64,000 bases of DNA from Patellaria atrata CBS 101060 (lineage: Eukaryota; Ascomycota; Dothideomycetes; Patellariales; Patellariaceae). Shown one piece after another: positions 34,576 to 47,003 of the stretch. The notes under the pieces were generated by a model. The model made no database searches, was not told where the DNA came from, and saw nothing but the letters and a program-made list of their open reading frames with translations. The stretch is taken from NCBI GenBank assembly GCA_010093705.1, contig MU006104.1, positions 481,313 to 545,312 on the forward strand, given 5' to 3'. Position numbers and translations under genes: made by a program. Position 1 is the first letter of the stretch; the number at the start of each line of letters is the position of its first letter.

Positions 34576-34917
34576 CATAATTCAAGTTCTCTCCTTGGAC
34601 AGAATGGTCAACTACAGCATTCACTTTGTGGAACCACCATTTGTGAACCGATCAAAACAAGCATATCATTGTGAAGGAGTGTAGCTTCGACTAGGCCTAC
34701 GAAACAGAAGACAAATGACACAAGTAGTGATACGACTGCCGAAAGAGTGACTAGGAACTCCCAGTGATCATCCTCCTTCCACACCATTCCTTCACCCCCT
34801 CAACCAGTAGTCCCTTTCCCGCTTCTGGGACAGTCTCAAACATACTGCTATATCCACTATGGGGGGCAGACAGGGACAGGGCTAGTCGCCAAAAGAGCAG
34901 TGAGTCCAGGAATGCAA
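34576..34917. other. Convergent 3' intergenic region
   Basis: 342 bp; no gene seen. If the small secreted protein used the later TAG acceptor, its coding region would extend into this stretch. Confidence 0.4.
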
Positions 34918-35208
34918 TTAGCACATGCGCAAAGCTTCGACACTAGTCAGCATACTTATCTTCTGAAATGCTGCTATCATTATAAGAGAAGGTAGGATAA
35001 CAGAACTTACAGCAGGGATGTTGGTAGTGCAGGCTAAAACAGCATCAAGGTCCTGGGCAATAACAGCTGGAAGGATACACCCAATCCTAGATAGGACGAA
35101 GTTTCGGCATTGGGTGCTAAGGCAGTTCAACTGACGCTCCTCGAGGGCAGAAGGAGCAGCAATGGCTGAGGTCGCGAAGACGGCAGCGAGGATGGTAGAG
35201 AAACGCAT
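34918..35208 (-). CDS. Small secreted cysteine-containing protein (effector-like)
   Basis: Exon 1 is 35208-35011 (66 residues) and is secure. It starts MRFSTILAAVFATSAIAAPS, a textbook signal peptide, followed by ALEERQ and a Cys-bearing segment (NCLSTQCRNFVLSRIGC). The donor GTAAGT at 35010 is strong. The 3' exon is less certain: an acceptor at 34963 gives exon 34962-34918 and an 80-residue protein ending in Cys. A later TAG acceptor gives a longer, less convincing tail. Size, signal peptide and Cys content fit fungal small secreted proteins. Function unknown. Confidence 0.65.
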   Translation of the reverse strand: MRFSTILAAVFATSAIAAPSALEERQLNCLSTQCRNFVLSRIGCILPAVIAQDLDAVLACTTNIPAVSSVILPSLIMIAAFQKISMLTSVEALRMC

Positions 35209-38200
35209 ATTGCTTGAGTTTGGATGAGACTGAAGAGCTCGGAACTGATGAAGCAGACAGTTTAGCTTTGAGTGAAGATAGGTCGCTGTTGGTACTGAAT
35301 GATCGAGCTTGCTGGTGGATAGAGATATTGGAGGAAGAGTAGGAGCCTTTTATAGACGTTGGATACCCTCCCTCCTATCTTTTCTCTCGGAAAGTCCGCA
35401 ATGAGAACCTTACTGAGTTCGATGTTGGGTATCCATCACAATCCCTTTGATGCATCTTCTGAGACCACACCCAAGATACTGTGACTAAACATGAAGCCTC
35501 AAAGGTAATACAATCTGTCAGCTATCGCAGTAATAATGTGCGCCTAAGGCTTGAATGCGAGATGATATTCCATTATCTAAACGCTTGACAAGTTATTTGG
35601 ACGAGACTGGACATGTAATTGAACACAGAATACACTACTGGTTGGAACGATGCCGTAAACCCGCCATCGAGCAATCCTTATAGCAACTATCTCGTCTAAG
35701 ATGCCTCAATTTGGGCATATCTAGCAATTCCTCTGTATGGCAGGCAATGCGGAGAAGACCACTTTCGACAAAAAAGAAAAGAGGGCGATGTTTATGGATA
35801 ATCATTGATCCTATAGATGTGTTGTTACCCTATGTGCGGTATAGTTCGATTGCATGAGCTAAATGATCATAAGATGGACGTATCTATTGGTGGACGGTTG
35901 CTGCAGGAAGAGCTGCCAGACCAATCAACCACGTGGTTATTATTTAGATACACATAGACCGGAGCAGTGGGGTTGAAAACTCTGCTGCAGAAAATATTTA
36001 TCTCCGAGCCGTACGTTGTGTGAAAACCTAAAGGAAATCTCTGTATACTGGCTATGGTCGTACAGTAGTGCTAATGTGTAACCGTGGAGCTAATAGATTA
36101 GCCAATCTAGTCCTCGTTCTTTACTATATTGTATACAAGGCTTTAACGACCCTTTTTAATCCATGCTGGGAGAACATAGCAGACGCCTTAAGATCCATAT
36201 ATCGAGTATGTGCCGTAGAAACTATCATTGCATGTGTGGTGAGAACCGATCACGCACTCTCATGCAAAGTAACAGGCTCTCGCTTGCGGGGAAGCAACCG
36301 AGCCAGTGAGAAGATGCAAGGTCCGTACAGTCAAGTATGGATCGTTTCAGACCGCAGATGTCCGCGAGAGATTGAAAAAGACGTGTCCCTCTATTAGTAG
36401 TACCAGTTCTAATATCCACCAGTGGAAAGGAATGCTGTCAGAAAGTCTAGGATGGGTACTATTTTCCGATAAATTCCAGCCTTTGGCGCTCTCGGCGAAG
36501 TTGGAAAAAGCCCTGCGTGCCATACAACCACCAGTAATAAGCGAAGACAAGATCAAAACTAGTCAGACGAGTATAAGAAAAAAGTTCTTTTTTTTTTTTT
36601 GAATGTATTGGTGCGCATTAGGTTACTAGGTTCTTCTAAGGACGGAGGGTGCTTAGCAAAGAACTGACTTTGACTCAAGACACTAACTTAGGAGAATTTA
36701 AATTGATCTACAAGTAGAGAGAAAGCGTAGAAAACGATTTAGAGAGAGCTGCCTTATGTAGCTACCCGCAGCTATAGTATAAGAGGTAGCGGGAGATCTA
36801 CGATTAGTTGACCTTGAAACTCTACCCGCACCACTAAAACTTTTAAGGTTCTAATCCACGTGGTAATAGGACAACGTCGATCTCAAGTAATCCGGGGAAC
36901 CGGACGAGTACCAGAAACTCATCCATCCTGTAGTGGGTGCTGGAACATTAGAATCGACTGGATCCAAGAGACTATTACAATCTAAGTGAGTGAGGCAGAG
37001 CACGATCTTTCTCAGGTCTTGATGCACATTAGATATTCCGATGTGCGATCTCCTCTGCTGACATGTATAACCCTCTCTAACTGTAGAAGATCGTCATAGC
37101 GGGATAGTATATGCAGGTGACAAGATCGGCACTGCTTTTTTCTCTTGGAGAATAATTGAAACGGAAGGAAGAGATGGCCGAGGGCCGAGAGTAACCCGCG
37201 GAAGGTGTGAAAGTGAGGAATAACTGTACAGCAAGAGCTACATATTAGGCGTGCCTGAGGTCTTTACTATTGGTGGCGAGCATGTGGGGCGGGTTTACTT
37301 GTTCACCACTCAGCCATGTAATGAGGGTAGATATGTTGGTGTCCTCTCTAGCTGTCGTCGTTGCGGCCAAAAGCATCACGGTAGTTCATGAGAAAAACAC
37401 GACCTATCCGATGTCAATATAGGCGTGGTTGGATTCTCGCCGTGGCAAGCCTTCCAGCTCACCACTATCCATAGAAACGCCCAGTTGATGTCGCATTAGC
37501 ATGGAGCGCGAACTATTGGTGGCCTAATCCATTTTTTGGGGACCTTCTAACCTTGCGCTGGCAAAGGACGCTTTCAATTTCTTTTTTGAAAAGAGAGGGG
37601 AAGGGCGTTACAGGGAGGAGCATTGTATATCAACGATTCCGTTCTGTTGAACAAATGATTTTAGTAAGTGGAAGCATCTGTGAAAGGGGATATCTACCAA
37701 TCAGAGGATAAAACCGGGAGCGTGAGAGCAGAGAGTAGTCGCCTCGGCGTGAGAAGGAAGTTCTGTCTGAATTGAGACATAGGCCATTTCGATACAATAA
37801 GCAATCCCTACTGCATGACGTGAACAGAATGATCTTATGAACATTGATGGAATCCATATGTGTTTGTTTTTGATCTTGAGGAGCTCCAGACAGCGTCGTT
37901 CAAGAAACGGAGTACTCTCGAGCGAGCAAAGCAAAGCACTTTTGGTGTCAACTTCGACATGCTGTGGCCCAAGTTTCTTGAATTGAATGCATTCTCCGAA
38001 ATTTGTATATTATAAGGCTTTATTGGTACCCGGTGAAACCCTCTAGGATGACTTTCTACGCGCAATTGTACGGTAGGGTATTATAAGTTGGCAGGAGTAT
38101 CTTTTTCTGAAAATGTGTGGGTTCTTCGTTTCCCTGAATTATCTATTTTGTCTTTCCAAATCTCCTCTACTGTCTTTATGTATCTTCTCGTAGATGCTCC

Positions 38201-38854
38201 CCGTCAATAATGGATCTTTCGATGCTTTTACTTCCGATCCATTGAGACATCGCCGAGTGATTCCCATCGCTTGGATTCAGATACTTTTGCTGGTGGAGCG
38301 ATGGTGAAAAGCGCGTGAGAAACCTAGACGGCTATTTGGTATATTATTTACACCCTCAAAGATTTAGAACTGATATATCTAAGAAGTGTACATCAACACG
38401 ACGAGATTCAATTCGATGGCGTCAAGAGTTCCCAGTCCCAGTTACCTTATCGTCTGAATGGAAGCTCCAATTCTAGCTAGATCACGTGATTCGACTGTCG
38501 GAATCAAGTCGGGACGGATTGCCCGCAAAGTACCCCACTTGGGCATGAAGCTCTAACAGGCAATGAATATAAGTGAATATTACTTTGTAATGACAGACTG
38601 TGACCTAATACTCCGATTATCACTCCTATAATCAACAAACGTGTTGTATCCTGATTCACTGACCTTGTGATCCCTATCCACCTCACCGAAGCCCGCCATC
38701 AGCCGCACGAGGCTGTGGTATTTGAACATTGTTTGCGATCCTTCTAAAGGCCTTTGGGGTGAATTGTATCCTATCAACCTCCTCGAATCTTATATACAAT
38801 TCCTACACTTTCGATCTTTTATAAATTATCACCTAACATTCTTCGGTCCGGAAT
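35209..38854. other. Gene-poor stretch, about 3.6 kb
   Basis: No coding region, RNA gene or element that I can support. A T-run lies near 36588-36600. The last few hundred bases hold the promoter of the penta-EF-hand gene. Base composition looks like the surrounding intergenic DNA and not like an AT-rich RIP island. Confidence 0.4.
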
Positions 38855-40211
38855 ATGGCGTATAACAAAGGGTATAACCCAGATGCACTTCCAGCGCACG
38901 CCGAGCCTGACCAGGTAACTCTACACATCTCTCATTTGTTATTGGAAGTTATCTAAAACATTAGTAGGCAGCGGCAATAATTTCAGGTCAATCAAGAGAC
39001 TCACGAGACTCACGTCCTCCTCCACGAACCTCATCTCGGCCGGATGCCTACTCAAACAAACCTCTACCTGGACCGGGACAGCTTCGACCAGATGACCGCT
39101 ATGGGGGTCGAAATACCGCACCTCCTCTAAGAGACAGATATGATGATAGACCACGGTATGATGATCGATATGACAATCGACAGAACTCTAGATACAGTGA
39201 TTCCCATCAGAGTCATCATGGTTATGGCTCCCCTCCTCCCCCAGCGGATTATGGACATGGTCCACCACCTCAGGGATATCACAATCGTCCTCCAGCAAGG
39301 CCTCCACCTACACCTGCTCTGCCATCAAGAGACCCGAATGACAGGGATGCTTTGTGGAGGTTGTTCGGGCAAGTGGACAAAGATCGTACGTACTGGGTGG
39401 GATTCTCCCGTCACGAGTCTGTCAATCTAACTGTAACATGAAGGAAGCGGACAACTAACAGAGAGTGAGCTACGAGCGGCTCTTGTCAATGGCGATTATT
39501 CTTCATTTGACCCCCATACTGTCAAAATGATGATAAGGTATTCAGTGATCTTCAGAATCAGTGCAAAGGACAAATAGCTGATGCTTGGATATCTTAGAAT
39601 GTTTGATACGGACAGATCAGGAACCATAAACTTTGAAGAATTCTGGTATCTTCACAATTTATTCTTGAACCCCTTTTACCCATTACCCCCTTGAGCATAA
39701 AGTTCCCCCTCTTCCCTCTCGCATAACCTAACACCCTCCCCCTTAGTGGTCTCTGGGGCTTCCTCTCCGCCTGGCGTGGTCTCTTCGACCGCTTTGATGC
39801 CGATCGCTCCGGCTCGATCCAATACCACGAATTCACCGAAGCTCTCGTCGCCTTCGGGTACCGTCTCTCTCCTCAGTTCACGACGCTACTCTTCCGCACT
39901 TACGACCGCCGCGGCGACAACGCCATCAGCTTCGACCTCTTCGTGCAAGCCTGCATCAGCTTAAAGCGCATGACGGATGTGTTTAAGAAGTACGATGAGG
40001 ATCGGGATGGGTATATCACTTTGAGCTTGTGAGTAACCAAACCCTCATGTCGACTTCTTGGTTGTTTGGGACTAGTGTTGGCTGACTGATACCGTCTGCT
40101 TCGATGCTACAGTGAAGAATTCCTCACAGGTGCGCAAGGCCTCTTCCTCTTCAACAGCATCTCCCCGGCCACTGATACCGGCCTGTACTAGAAATCATAA
40201 GCCAGCGCTAA
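38855..40211 (+). CDS. Penta-EF-hand calcium-binding protein (peflin/ALG-2 type)
   Basis: Calcium sensor related to ALG-2 and peflin, which act in ESCRT- and COPII-linked membrane events. Seven exons: 38855-38914, 38968-39385, 39444-39537, 39598-39645, 39747-40028, 40113-40129 and 40192-40211, giving 312 residues. The N-terminus is Pro/Gly/Tyr/Arg-rich, as in this family. EF1 is VDKDRSGQLTESEL, EF2 is FDTDRSGTINFEEF, EF3 is FDADRSGSIQYHEF, EF4 is degenerate (YDRRGDNAISFDLF) and EF5 is YDEDRDGYITLSFEEF. Reading through the last intron would stop after TDTGLY; splicing instead yields FLTEIISQR, matching fungal relatives. An alternative acceptor for exon 2 exists at 38987. Confidence 0.92.
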
Positions 40212-40617
40212 GAACCTCGAATTCCACAAGAAAGAAAAGGTAATCTTCGACACAGCGGCTGCCGCATCCTTCGTAAGGTAGTCATCGGTTCAGCTAGCAT
40301 CGACCCTAAATAGCAGATTTGATTTTGGATATCAGCGACCCATCACACGTTCACGAAGGATAGAAGTCCAGTCGGACACGGTATAATGAGGATAATACAA
40401 TCATATTAGGGTTTGGAGACAAGTATTTTTACAGTAAAGCATAGAAATGACACCGTTTGATACCCCCCGAAACGCGCTCAGATGACCCACCCGAGAGAAA
40501 CTCCGTATGCTATGTCACAATCATGTACCCAGTCACTCCACCCATGCAAACATCAAATCGTACAATACCCGCAAACATTACGCACTTTATCCAGAACCCA
40601 TCCGTATATATCGTACC
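40212..40617. other. Convergent 3' intergenic region
   Basis: About 0.4 kb between converging genes; UTRs only as far as I can see. Confidence 0.5.
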
Positions 40618-42563
40618 TTACACGTCTACTTCTTTCCCCCCACTCCTCTGTCGCAATTTCTCCTCCAACCTCTCCACCCTCGCCCTCTTCTCCTCCTCCA
40701 ACCCCGTCCGCGTCTCCACATGCTCCTTCCTGAGCTCCTTCGTCCCGATCGCGAGACTGAACAGCACGCCCACGGCCGCCAGCGTGGTGTACATGATCCA
40801 CATCTCGCTCAGACTGCCAGCGTACGCCTGGCGCGCGATTCTTCTCTGCGCTTCGGGCAGGGCGGCCACGAGCCGGACGTTCGCGCCTGCGTTGCCGCCG
40901 CCGAGAGCACGGGCTGTGGTCTCCCCTAGTGCGGCAAGGAGGGCGGGGCTGCGGGTTTGCATGCGGTTCTGGAAGACGACGCCGCCGATGACGACGGAGA
41001 TGGAGGTCGCGAGCTGGCGGATAAAACCGAACGTCGCAGTCGCGGTAGCGATGTCTCTCGTGCTAACGCTCGCCTGAAACGCGATGAGGGGAGCTTGGAA
41101 ATTAGGTCCGATGCCGATGCCTGCGACGACCTGGTAGAGGATGAGTTTGGTCCAGGAGGATTTGGCGTCGATGTCGATAAAGAGGCCGTAGCCGAGGAGC
41201 ATGAGCGTCATGCCGAACCAGATGGGGTCGCGGTACCGGCCGGATTTGCGGATGTAGAAGCCGGTTGCGGCACTGATGCAGGAGAGGGAGAGGGCGGTGG
41301 GGAGGACGTAGACGCCGCTCAGGAGAGGGGTCGCGCCGCGCACGGCTTGGAAGTAGAGGGGGAGGAAGTAGGAGCCCGCGATGAAGACCATGCCGTGGAT
41401 GAAGACGGTGCCTAGGGCGGCGACGGAGGTGCGGGCACGGAAGAGACGGAGAGGCATCATGGGGTAGGTGGCTAGTTTCCATTCGTTGAGGAGGAAGAGG
41501 ATGATCGTGGCTACGCCGAAGAGGATGAGACAGAGTACGACGGCTGAGGTCCAGGGATGTGTCACGCCGCCGAATTCGAGGCCCATGAGGAGCATGACGG
41601 TTCCGCCGACGATGGTGAGGGTACCGATCCAGTCGATCGCCTTGATGCCGGCCCAGAGGGGCGTCTTGGGGGTGTGGACGTCGAGGAAGAAGAAAATAAT
41701 GAGGAACGCGGCGCCGTCGAGGGGAAGATTGATATAGAAGCACCAGCGCCAGGATACTTTCTCAGTGAACACTCCGCCTACTACTGGACCAAGTGCTGAA
41801 GCAACGGCCCACACACCGCCAATGATGCCGAAGTAGACAGGACGCTTGCGCTGGGAGAAGAGGTCGGAGATAGTAATATTCACTAGGGTGACCAGGCCGC
41901 CACCGCCGATACCTTGGATCGCTCGGGCCGCGAGCAGCATGCCAATATTGACGGATAATGCTGCGATAAGGGATCCGATGCAGAATACGGCATTCGCGGC
42001 CAACAGAACCGGTTTTCGGCCGAAGATGTCAGATACCTTGCCCCATAGTGGGGTTGAAGCTGAGTTGCCTAGGAGATACGCGGAACCTATCCAGGTATAT
42101 CCAGCAGAGGAGTGGAAGTGTTCTGCGATTGTTGGAGCAGCGGTTGTGATGATTGTCTAGGTGTTGTCAGTATTGGTATGTAACTCGCTACTATAAGATG
42201 ATTAACTTACGACGTCGAGGGCTGCTAGGAATACAGCCATCTATTGGAATAATCAGCAATTGATCCCCAACTTGACAACAGGATACATACGCATAATGCG
42301 GACATGATCAGAACAATTGTTGTTCTCGTGCGCGTCCGTTCTGGTGGAGGCCCGGATTCGCCATTGTCTGCAACGTCGCCAGAAGCATCTTTGATCTCTT
42401 CCACAGGCTCAATGTCTGATTGAGATTCAAATTCCTGGTCCTTTTCTAGACCTTTGCTTCCATCCAAGTCGGAATTCGTCTGCGCCAACGTTTGAGAGCT
42501 CAGTGTGGGTTCATTGCGCTCCGCGGGAACACGCATTAGCTCATACTCTTTGTTTGGCTCCAT
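40618..42563 (-). CDS. Major facilitator superfamily transporter, DHA2 (14-TM) type
   Basis: Proton-coupled exporter of drugs or secondary metabolites at the plasma or vacuolar membrane. Exons 42563-42291, 42240-42211 and 42156-40618 give 613 residues. The first 75 residues are an acidic cytosolic tail. TM1 contains MAVFLAALDVTIITTAAPTI, with the DHA2 motif split by two introns around a 30-nt exon. Motif A is GKVSDIFGRKPVLL, then GIGGGGLVTLVNITISDLFS, motif C-like SALGPVVGGVFTEKVSWRW, and INLPLDG. About fourteen hydrophobic spans can be traced. The C-terminus is basic and charged. The substrate is unknown. No biosynthetic cluster lies beside it, so a specific metabolite role is not supported. 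Confidence 0.93.
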
Positions 42564-44145
42564 TGCCGCTATTATGACTTATGATGGAAGACGACAGGAG
42601 GGAGACAAAGAAGAAGATAGGTTATAGAAGGCGACGAGACGCTCTGATGAAAGAATAAAGCAGACGTTTAACACTCTAACTTCAAAGCGGCTATAACGGG
42701 GATAAGCGATTTTCGATTGCGGGACATATATAGGTTATGAGTGAATGCGGCGAAGATCATGAACAACGAAAAATGACCATTCTCACTTCCCAGGCTGTCA
42801 CTCTTCTTGTAGGCCTGTCAGTGTACTTGTAGTGTACCTATCAACCCCTCGTCTACTTAAATGTACAGATAATCGCTTTTTCGGCATATTTGAGAGGCCG
42901 AATGCCGCACGCCGTGACCTTGTTGATGGTTTGCAGAGATTTTATTCACCACTGGACGTTCGTTTTGAACGCCACAAGCTGTTCGCGAAAAAAATTCCTC
43001 GTTTAGCCACCGCACCTGTGTACGAATGCATGTTTCAGCTGGCATCTAGATGTGATCATGGTAAAACTTACTTCTCAAGCCTTATTCCCGTACAAGCTTC
43101 TGAGATTTAAGTAGATGTTGAAAATATATTGAATGGCGATCTATAAGTTCCAAGGCGTCATACACCAGCTGGCTCGTGCGCCTACGCGACTTCTCGTTCA
43201 CGTGACTCACGTTTCCTTGGCTTACCATCTCAACAAGAGAAGGGAAAGTAAAAAAAAAATAAATCAAGCGTTTATATCGAAAAAGGCGTCGTATATCGCA
43301 CATAAATCGTCGCCATTTTTCAACGAGATTTCAGATAACTATCTCGAATCTTTATTTCACCAACCGCTAAGCGAATAACAAAAAAAAAGATTTTGCGTTT
43401 CTATCGAAAAAGACGTTGGGGTAGCACGACTTTATTCTCGTCTCTCTCCTGAGGTACTTCATGTCCAGATGAGAAAAAAGTGAACTTCCACCACATTATC
43501 TGAAAAGTCTAATCGCACATGAATCTTCGCCGTTTTTCAGCGAGATTTCAGAAGACTATTTCGATTCCCTATCCTACCAACCGTTAGCAAATGACCAAAG
43601 AATTTCGTGCGTTTTAATATCCGGATTCCTGCCGCTCCTGCGATCGAATCTGCGCACAGACCACACTGATCTCGTATAGATTGTGAGATAAGATAATCTG
43701 GTATTGCTTCTCTTAACATCATAAATCAGGACTCCTGGACACTTGTATAGTTGTTGTACAGCTACTGGTCTACTGTCAGGTCCCAAGTGCTAATGATTCT
43801 GTATGGTGCGTTTGGGGATCTGAGTCTATGGCTATGGGTCCCCGATTCCTTCACGATACTATTGTTGTTGAATTTAAAGGCTTTGAGGATAATTCATCTT
43901 TATACCGTTACACGGGAATCAAGACAGTCAGTTCAGCTGTACGATTGTAGGTCCCTCACATCTTTATCAGCTTCTCCGTACGGTAGAATCGAAGCCAGCT
44001 TGAAGCGGAGGTATAATCAATTCAATTCAGCTACCTGCCAGTATCTCATTCCAGTACAATATGTCCCGGGCTATCCTAAGCGCCATACTCCAACTCTAAT
44101 CTATCCAGCAGAACATTAGAGCAGCAAGGGTATACCACATCACCC
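42564..44145. other. Intergenic stretch containing decayed coding-like repeats
   Basis: It begins with the transporter promoter. No intact gene is seen. A pair of diverged repeats that look like old protein-coding duplicates lies at 43268-43640 and is listed separately. Confidence 0.45.
43268..43640 (+). pseudogene. Two diverged coding-like repeats, relics of a duplicated gene segment
   Basis: Copy A (43294-43400) and copy B (43511-43614) are about 80% identical over roughly 85 nt. In the same frame they read IAHKSSPFFNEISDNY and IAHESSPFFSEISEDY, followed by LESLFHQPL and FDSLSYQPL. Most differences fall on third positions or give similar residues. A preceding piece also repeats: AFISKKAS at 43268 and AFLSKKTL at 43396. 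Stops interrupt the joined frame. The pattern F-x-S-K-K then S-x-F-F loosely recalls a BTB/POZ domain; that is a weak guess. I read this as the remains of a tandemly duplicated host gene segment. Confidence 0.5.
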
Positions 44146-45144
44146 TTATTCATCTTCCGCACGCTCAACATCCTGAATCCCAGTAACACGACCCTTCATC
44201 TTCTCCACCTCAGCCACCAAATCCGCCATACCCCGCCCAAGCTCAAAGACACCCTGATCCACCATATCGGTAAGGTCCTCCATATCCCTCTTCCGCATAT
44301 GTCGACTATGCACACGACGAAGGCCAGTCTCCACAAACCTGCTCTCCCTCCTTCCCCCCTTGCCCCCCTCAGCCCCCTCGACCTTCATCCCCTTGAGCAC
44401 CCCACTCCTGATCTTCCTCACACCCACACTACGTACCACCTTTGCGCCTTCGGTGTTCGGATCCAACAGCCCCCATACCCACCCCCTGACCCCCATGAGC
44501 CGCGCGTACACCCCGTCCAGAATCCCGCCCATCGTCGACACCGTGACACGCAGGTCATTGCACTCCTTGCGAGCAGCCGCGAGCCGTGTCTTGAGGGTCT
44601 CGCGCTGCAGGAGCAGGACGTCGACGTCGTCCTCGAGCATCGACGCCGTACGCGTTCCCCTCTGGTATTGACCGGCTGGGTAGTACGGGAGGGGGCGGGG
44701 GACGGAGTCGAGGGCGTCGGGGGAGCGGTGACGGGACATGCGGTACTGGTGCAGGTACTGCATGCTGGAGGTACGGGGCGGGGGCGGGTCTGTGACTTCG
44801 CCGTCGTTGTAGGGGGGTTTCTCCATCGCTGGGGTGGAGGTGGTTTCGTCCCGGTGCCATTGTTGGGAACGCCGGACTTGCTTGTCGGTCGCGATGGCTT
44901 GACCGATCGCGGCGGGGTTGCTGGATGAGCGCTCGATGCGGCTTAAGAGCCATTCGGAGACGGTTAAGTCTACGCTGTCGCTTTGGTTCCGTTTATGATG
45001 AGGAGCACTTTCGTCTTCGCATGCAGGAGACATTGTGTCTATTTCTTCTGCTTTGGGAAGTACGGGCTCTGGGTGTGCGTCTTGTGCGATGCTGAATTCG
45101 TGATCTTCGACTTCTGACTGTACCATATTTGGTACGGCTGCCAT
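44146..45144 (-). CDS. Hypothetical protein, unknown function
   Basis: Single exon, 332 residues, ATG at 45144 in a good context. The N-terminal half is disordered (acidic, then Ser/Pro/Arg-rich). A helical segment follows (DDVDVLLLQRETLKTRLAAA, RKECNDLRVTVSTMGGILDG). The C-terminal part is basic and then helical (MEDLTDMVDQGVFELGRGMA). No signal peptide or membrane span. Gene-like codon use and a long uninterrupted frame support it as real. I cannot assign a family. Confidence 0.7.
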   Translation of the reverse strand: MAAVPNMVQSEVEDHEFSIAQDAHPEPVLPKAEEIDTMSPACEDESAPHHKRNQSDSVDLTVSEWLLSRIERSSSNPAAIGQAIATDKQVRRSQQWHRDETTSTPAMEKPPYNDGEVTDPPPPRTSSMQYLHQYRMSRHRSPDALDSVPRPLPYYPAGQYQRGTRTASMLEDDVDVLLLQRETLKTRLAAARKECNDLRVTVSTMGGILDGVYARLMGVRGWVWGLLDPNTEGAKVVRSVGVRKIRSGVLKGMKVEGAEGGKGGRRESRFVETGLRRVHSRHMRKRDMEDLTDMVDQGVFELGRGMADLVAEVEKMKGRVTGIQDVERAEDE

Positions 45145-45792
45145 GGTCTATTGGTAAATGATGGGATTGAGTTTTGTGATGGAAGAGGGTGTGAGTACGG
45201 TTGAGGTTGTTATGGAAGAAAGGAAGAGGGAGTGAGCGAGAGCGAGAGAATTAAATAAATGCACACGTGCAAACGGACGTTTGCCGCTAGCAGAGCAAGA
45301 CCGTCATGTGCATTGAGTCACGGAATAACTTATCATGAGGTTAATTGACATTGAAGGATTTGGGATAGGGGACTTTGGTGAAGTAGTGAATGCCGGAGAG
45401 GAAGTAGCTGAAAGTTATGGGAGAATGGTGAAGACTGGCGAAAAAGCGAGGACTAAACTTTACTCTTAGGGGGTAAAAAGAAAGGTGCGTGAGAATATAT
45501 GTTGAAGTGTGACTCAATACGACGTATGTTGAATGATTTCATCGACTAATACTAGCACACGAGGGCAATATTACCACCTAGGTACTACTCTCTAACGCAT
45601 ATCTTGTCATCATACCAGCTAGAGATAGCATCTATATAGCTATTAGTACAGCAGTAATGTCGGTTAGAATATATGACCTCTACACAACGAAACGCCTAAC
45701 CCCGTGATTCATACCGAACTTTCCAAAAATGCTCTATATGTACCGAATAAGATAACGTCATATGTACAATGCAGGGAGTTTTCGAAGCCATT
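45145..45792. other. Intergenic region, about 0.65 kb
   Basis: Promoter side of the 44.1 kb gene and 3' side of the TVP38 gene. No gene or repeat supported. Confidence 0.4.
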
Positions 45793-47003
45793 TCAATTCC
45801 TATCATCAACCTCGTCATCCTCTCCTGGGTCAAAGATATCAACATCAGCAGCGTCATCGTCTACATCCGTAAGTTCGTCCCGGTAGCCCTGTTCTTCGTC
45901 CAAGTACGCATTTCTCAAACTGATATCATCCTCATCTTCCCGTAGAGTTTCTGCGGCTTCTAGAGCATCCGGGTCATCTGCATACTCTCGTTCCAGACGT
46001 TCATGACTAACTCTTCGTGCATTTGCGCGTTCTTGAGCTTCCAACTCCTTGACACGCTGCTTTGTTTTCTTGTACATAATAGATCCGGTAACAATACCAG
46101 CAGTTACACCAATTATCATGCTTATCCAAGATACGGCCCTGGTCTTAGCATCCATCTGGCCTCCTTTCTCGGCAAGGATGCCAAGTTGTGCTCCAACGAA
46201 AATCCCAAGCATCAACTTGGGAGTTGCGGCGGCCGTAGCGATAGCAAATTGCATCGGAGTAATAGTAGGAAACGTAGATAAAGCTCCATTCGAAGGAGAA
46301 TAGGGTAATGGGGACAACCGAATCATTATCAATAGCTTTAAGCCGTCATGCTTGAGGACAAGGGCTAGAGCAGCGAACCGGGTATCATTCTCAAGAAGAC
46401 GTTCGACAAAACCACGGAGAACTCCTCGAGATAGTATAAAAGCGGTCGTACTTCCCGCTACTGTGGCGGTAGCAGCAATAAACCAACTATGAGTCGGTTA
46501 GGAAGATTTGCAATATTAGAGGATAGTGGAGACTTGTTTCTCAAAGTTACGCACCCATTTGGGAACCCAAACACAAAGCCAGTGATAGTCACCAGCATAG
46601 CATAACCCAATAATGGTGGGAATGAAACGCAAAATATCAGTGCCCATAGGATCGCCCATCCAAATGGCATGTCTCTCCACCTTTTTGCTACTGGTGTCAC
46701 CCATTGGAAGATGCGCTCATTGAATACCAGGAAGAGTATTACAAGGACATTGATGATGATGAGCGTCGTAACGACAAGAATACGTTGGACGGGCGTAAGC
46801 TTCTTGTATATCTTCACTACCTGCCGCTGAACCGTCTCATATCTCCGAAACATACGATCCTTGAATGATTCCGGGCCATCACCGTAAATGGAACGGCGAG
46901 CCGATCTTCTTGTCCACGCAGGACTGATAGAGCGTCGACTCGAGGGTGGAGGTTCATCGATGGGTAGGGCGAGCGCGCGAGCATCGTAGTCTTGAGACGG
47001 CAT
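45793..47003 (-). CDS. TVP38: Golgi membrane protein TVP38 (SNARE-associated/DedA family)
   Basis: Late-Golgi/endosomal multi-pass protein of the VTT/DedA family; relatives (TMEM41B, VMP1) scramble lipids. Exons 47003-46555 and 46486-45793 give 380 residues. The cytosolic N-terminus carries Arg/Ser motifs. TM spans include ILVVTTLIIINVLVILFLVF and FCVSFPPLLGYAMLVTITGF. The signature is FVFGFPNGWFIAATATVAGS, rebuilt across the splice junction, followed by LIMIRLSPLPYSPSNGALST and a final TM near ISMIIGVTAGIVTGSIM. The C-terminal tail is long and very acidic (DVDDDAADVDIFDPGEDDEV), longer than in yeast TVP38. Confidence 0.93.
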
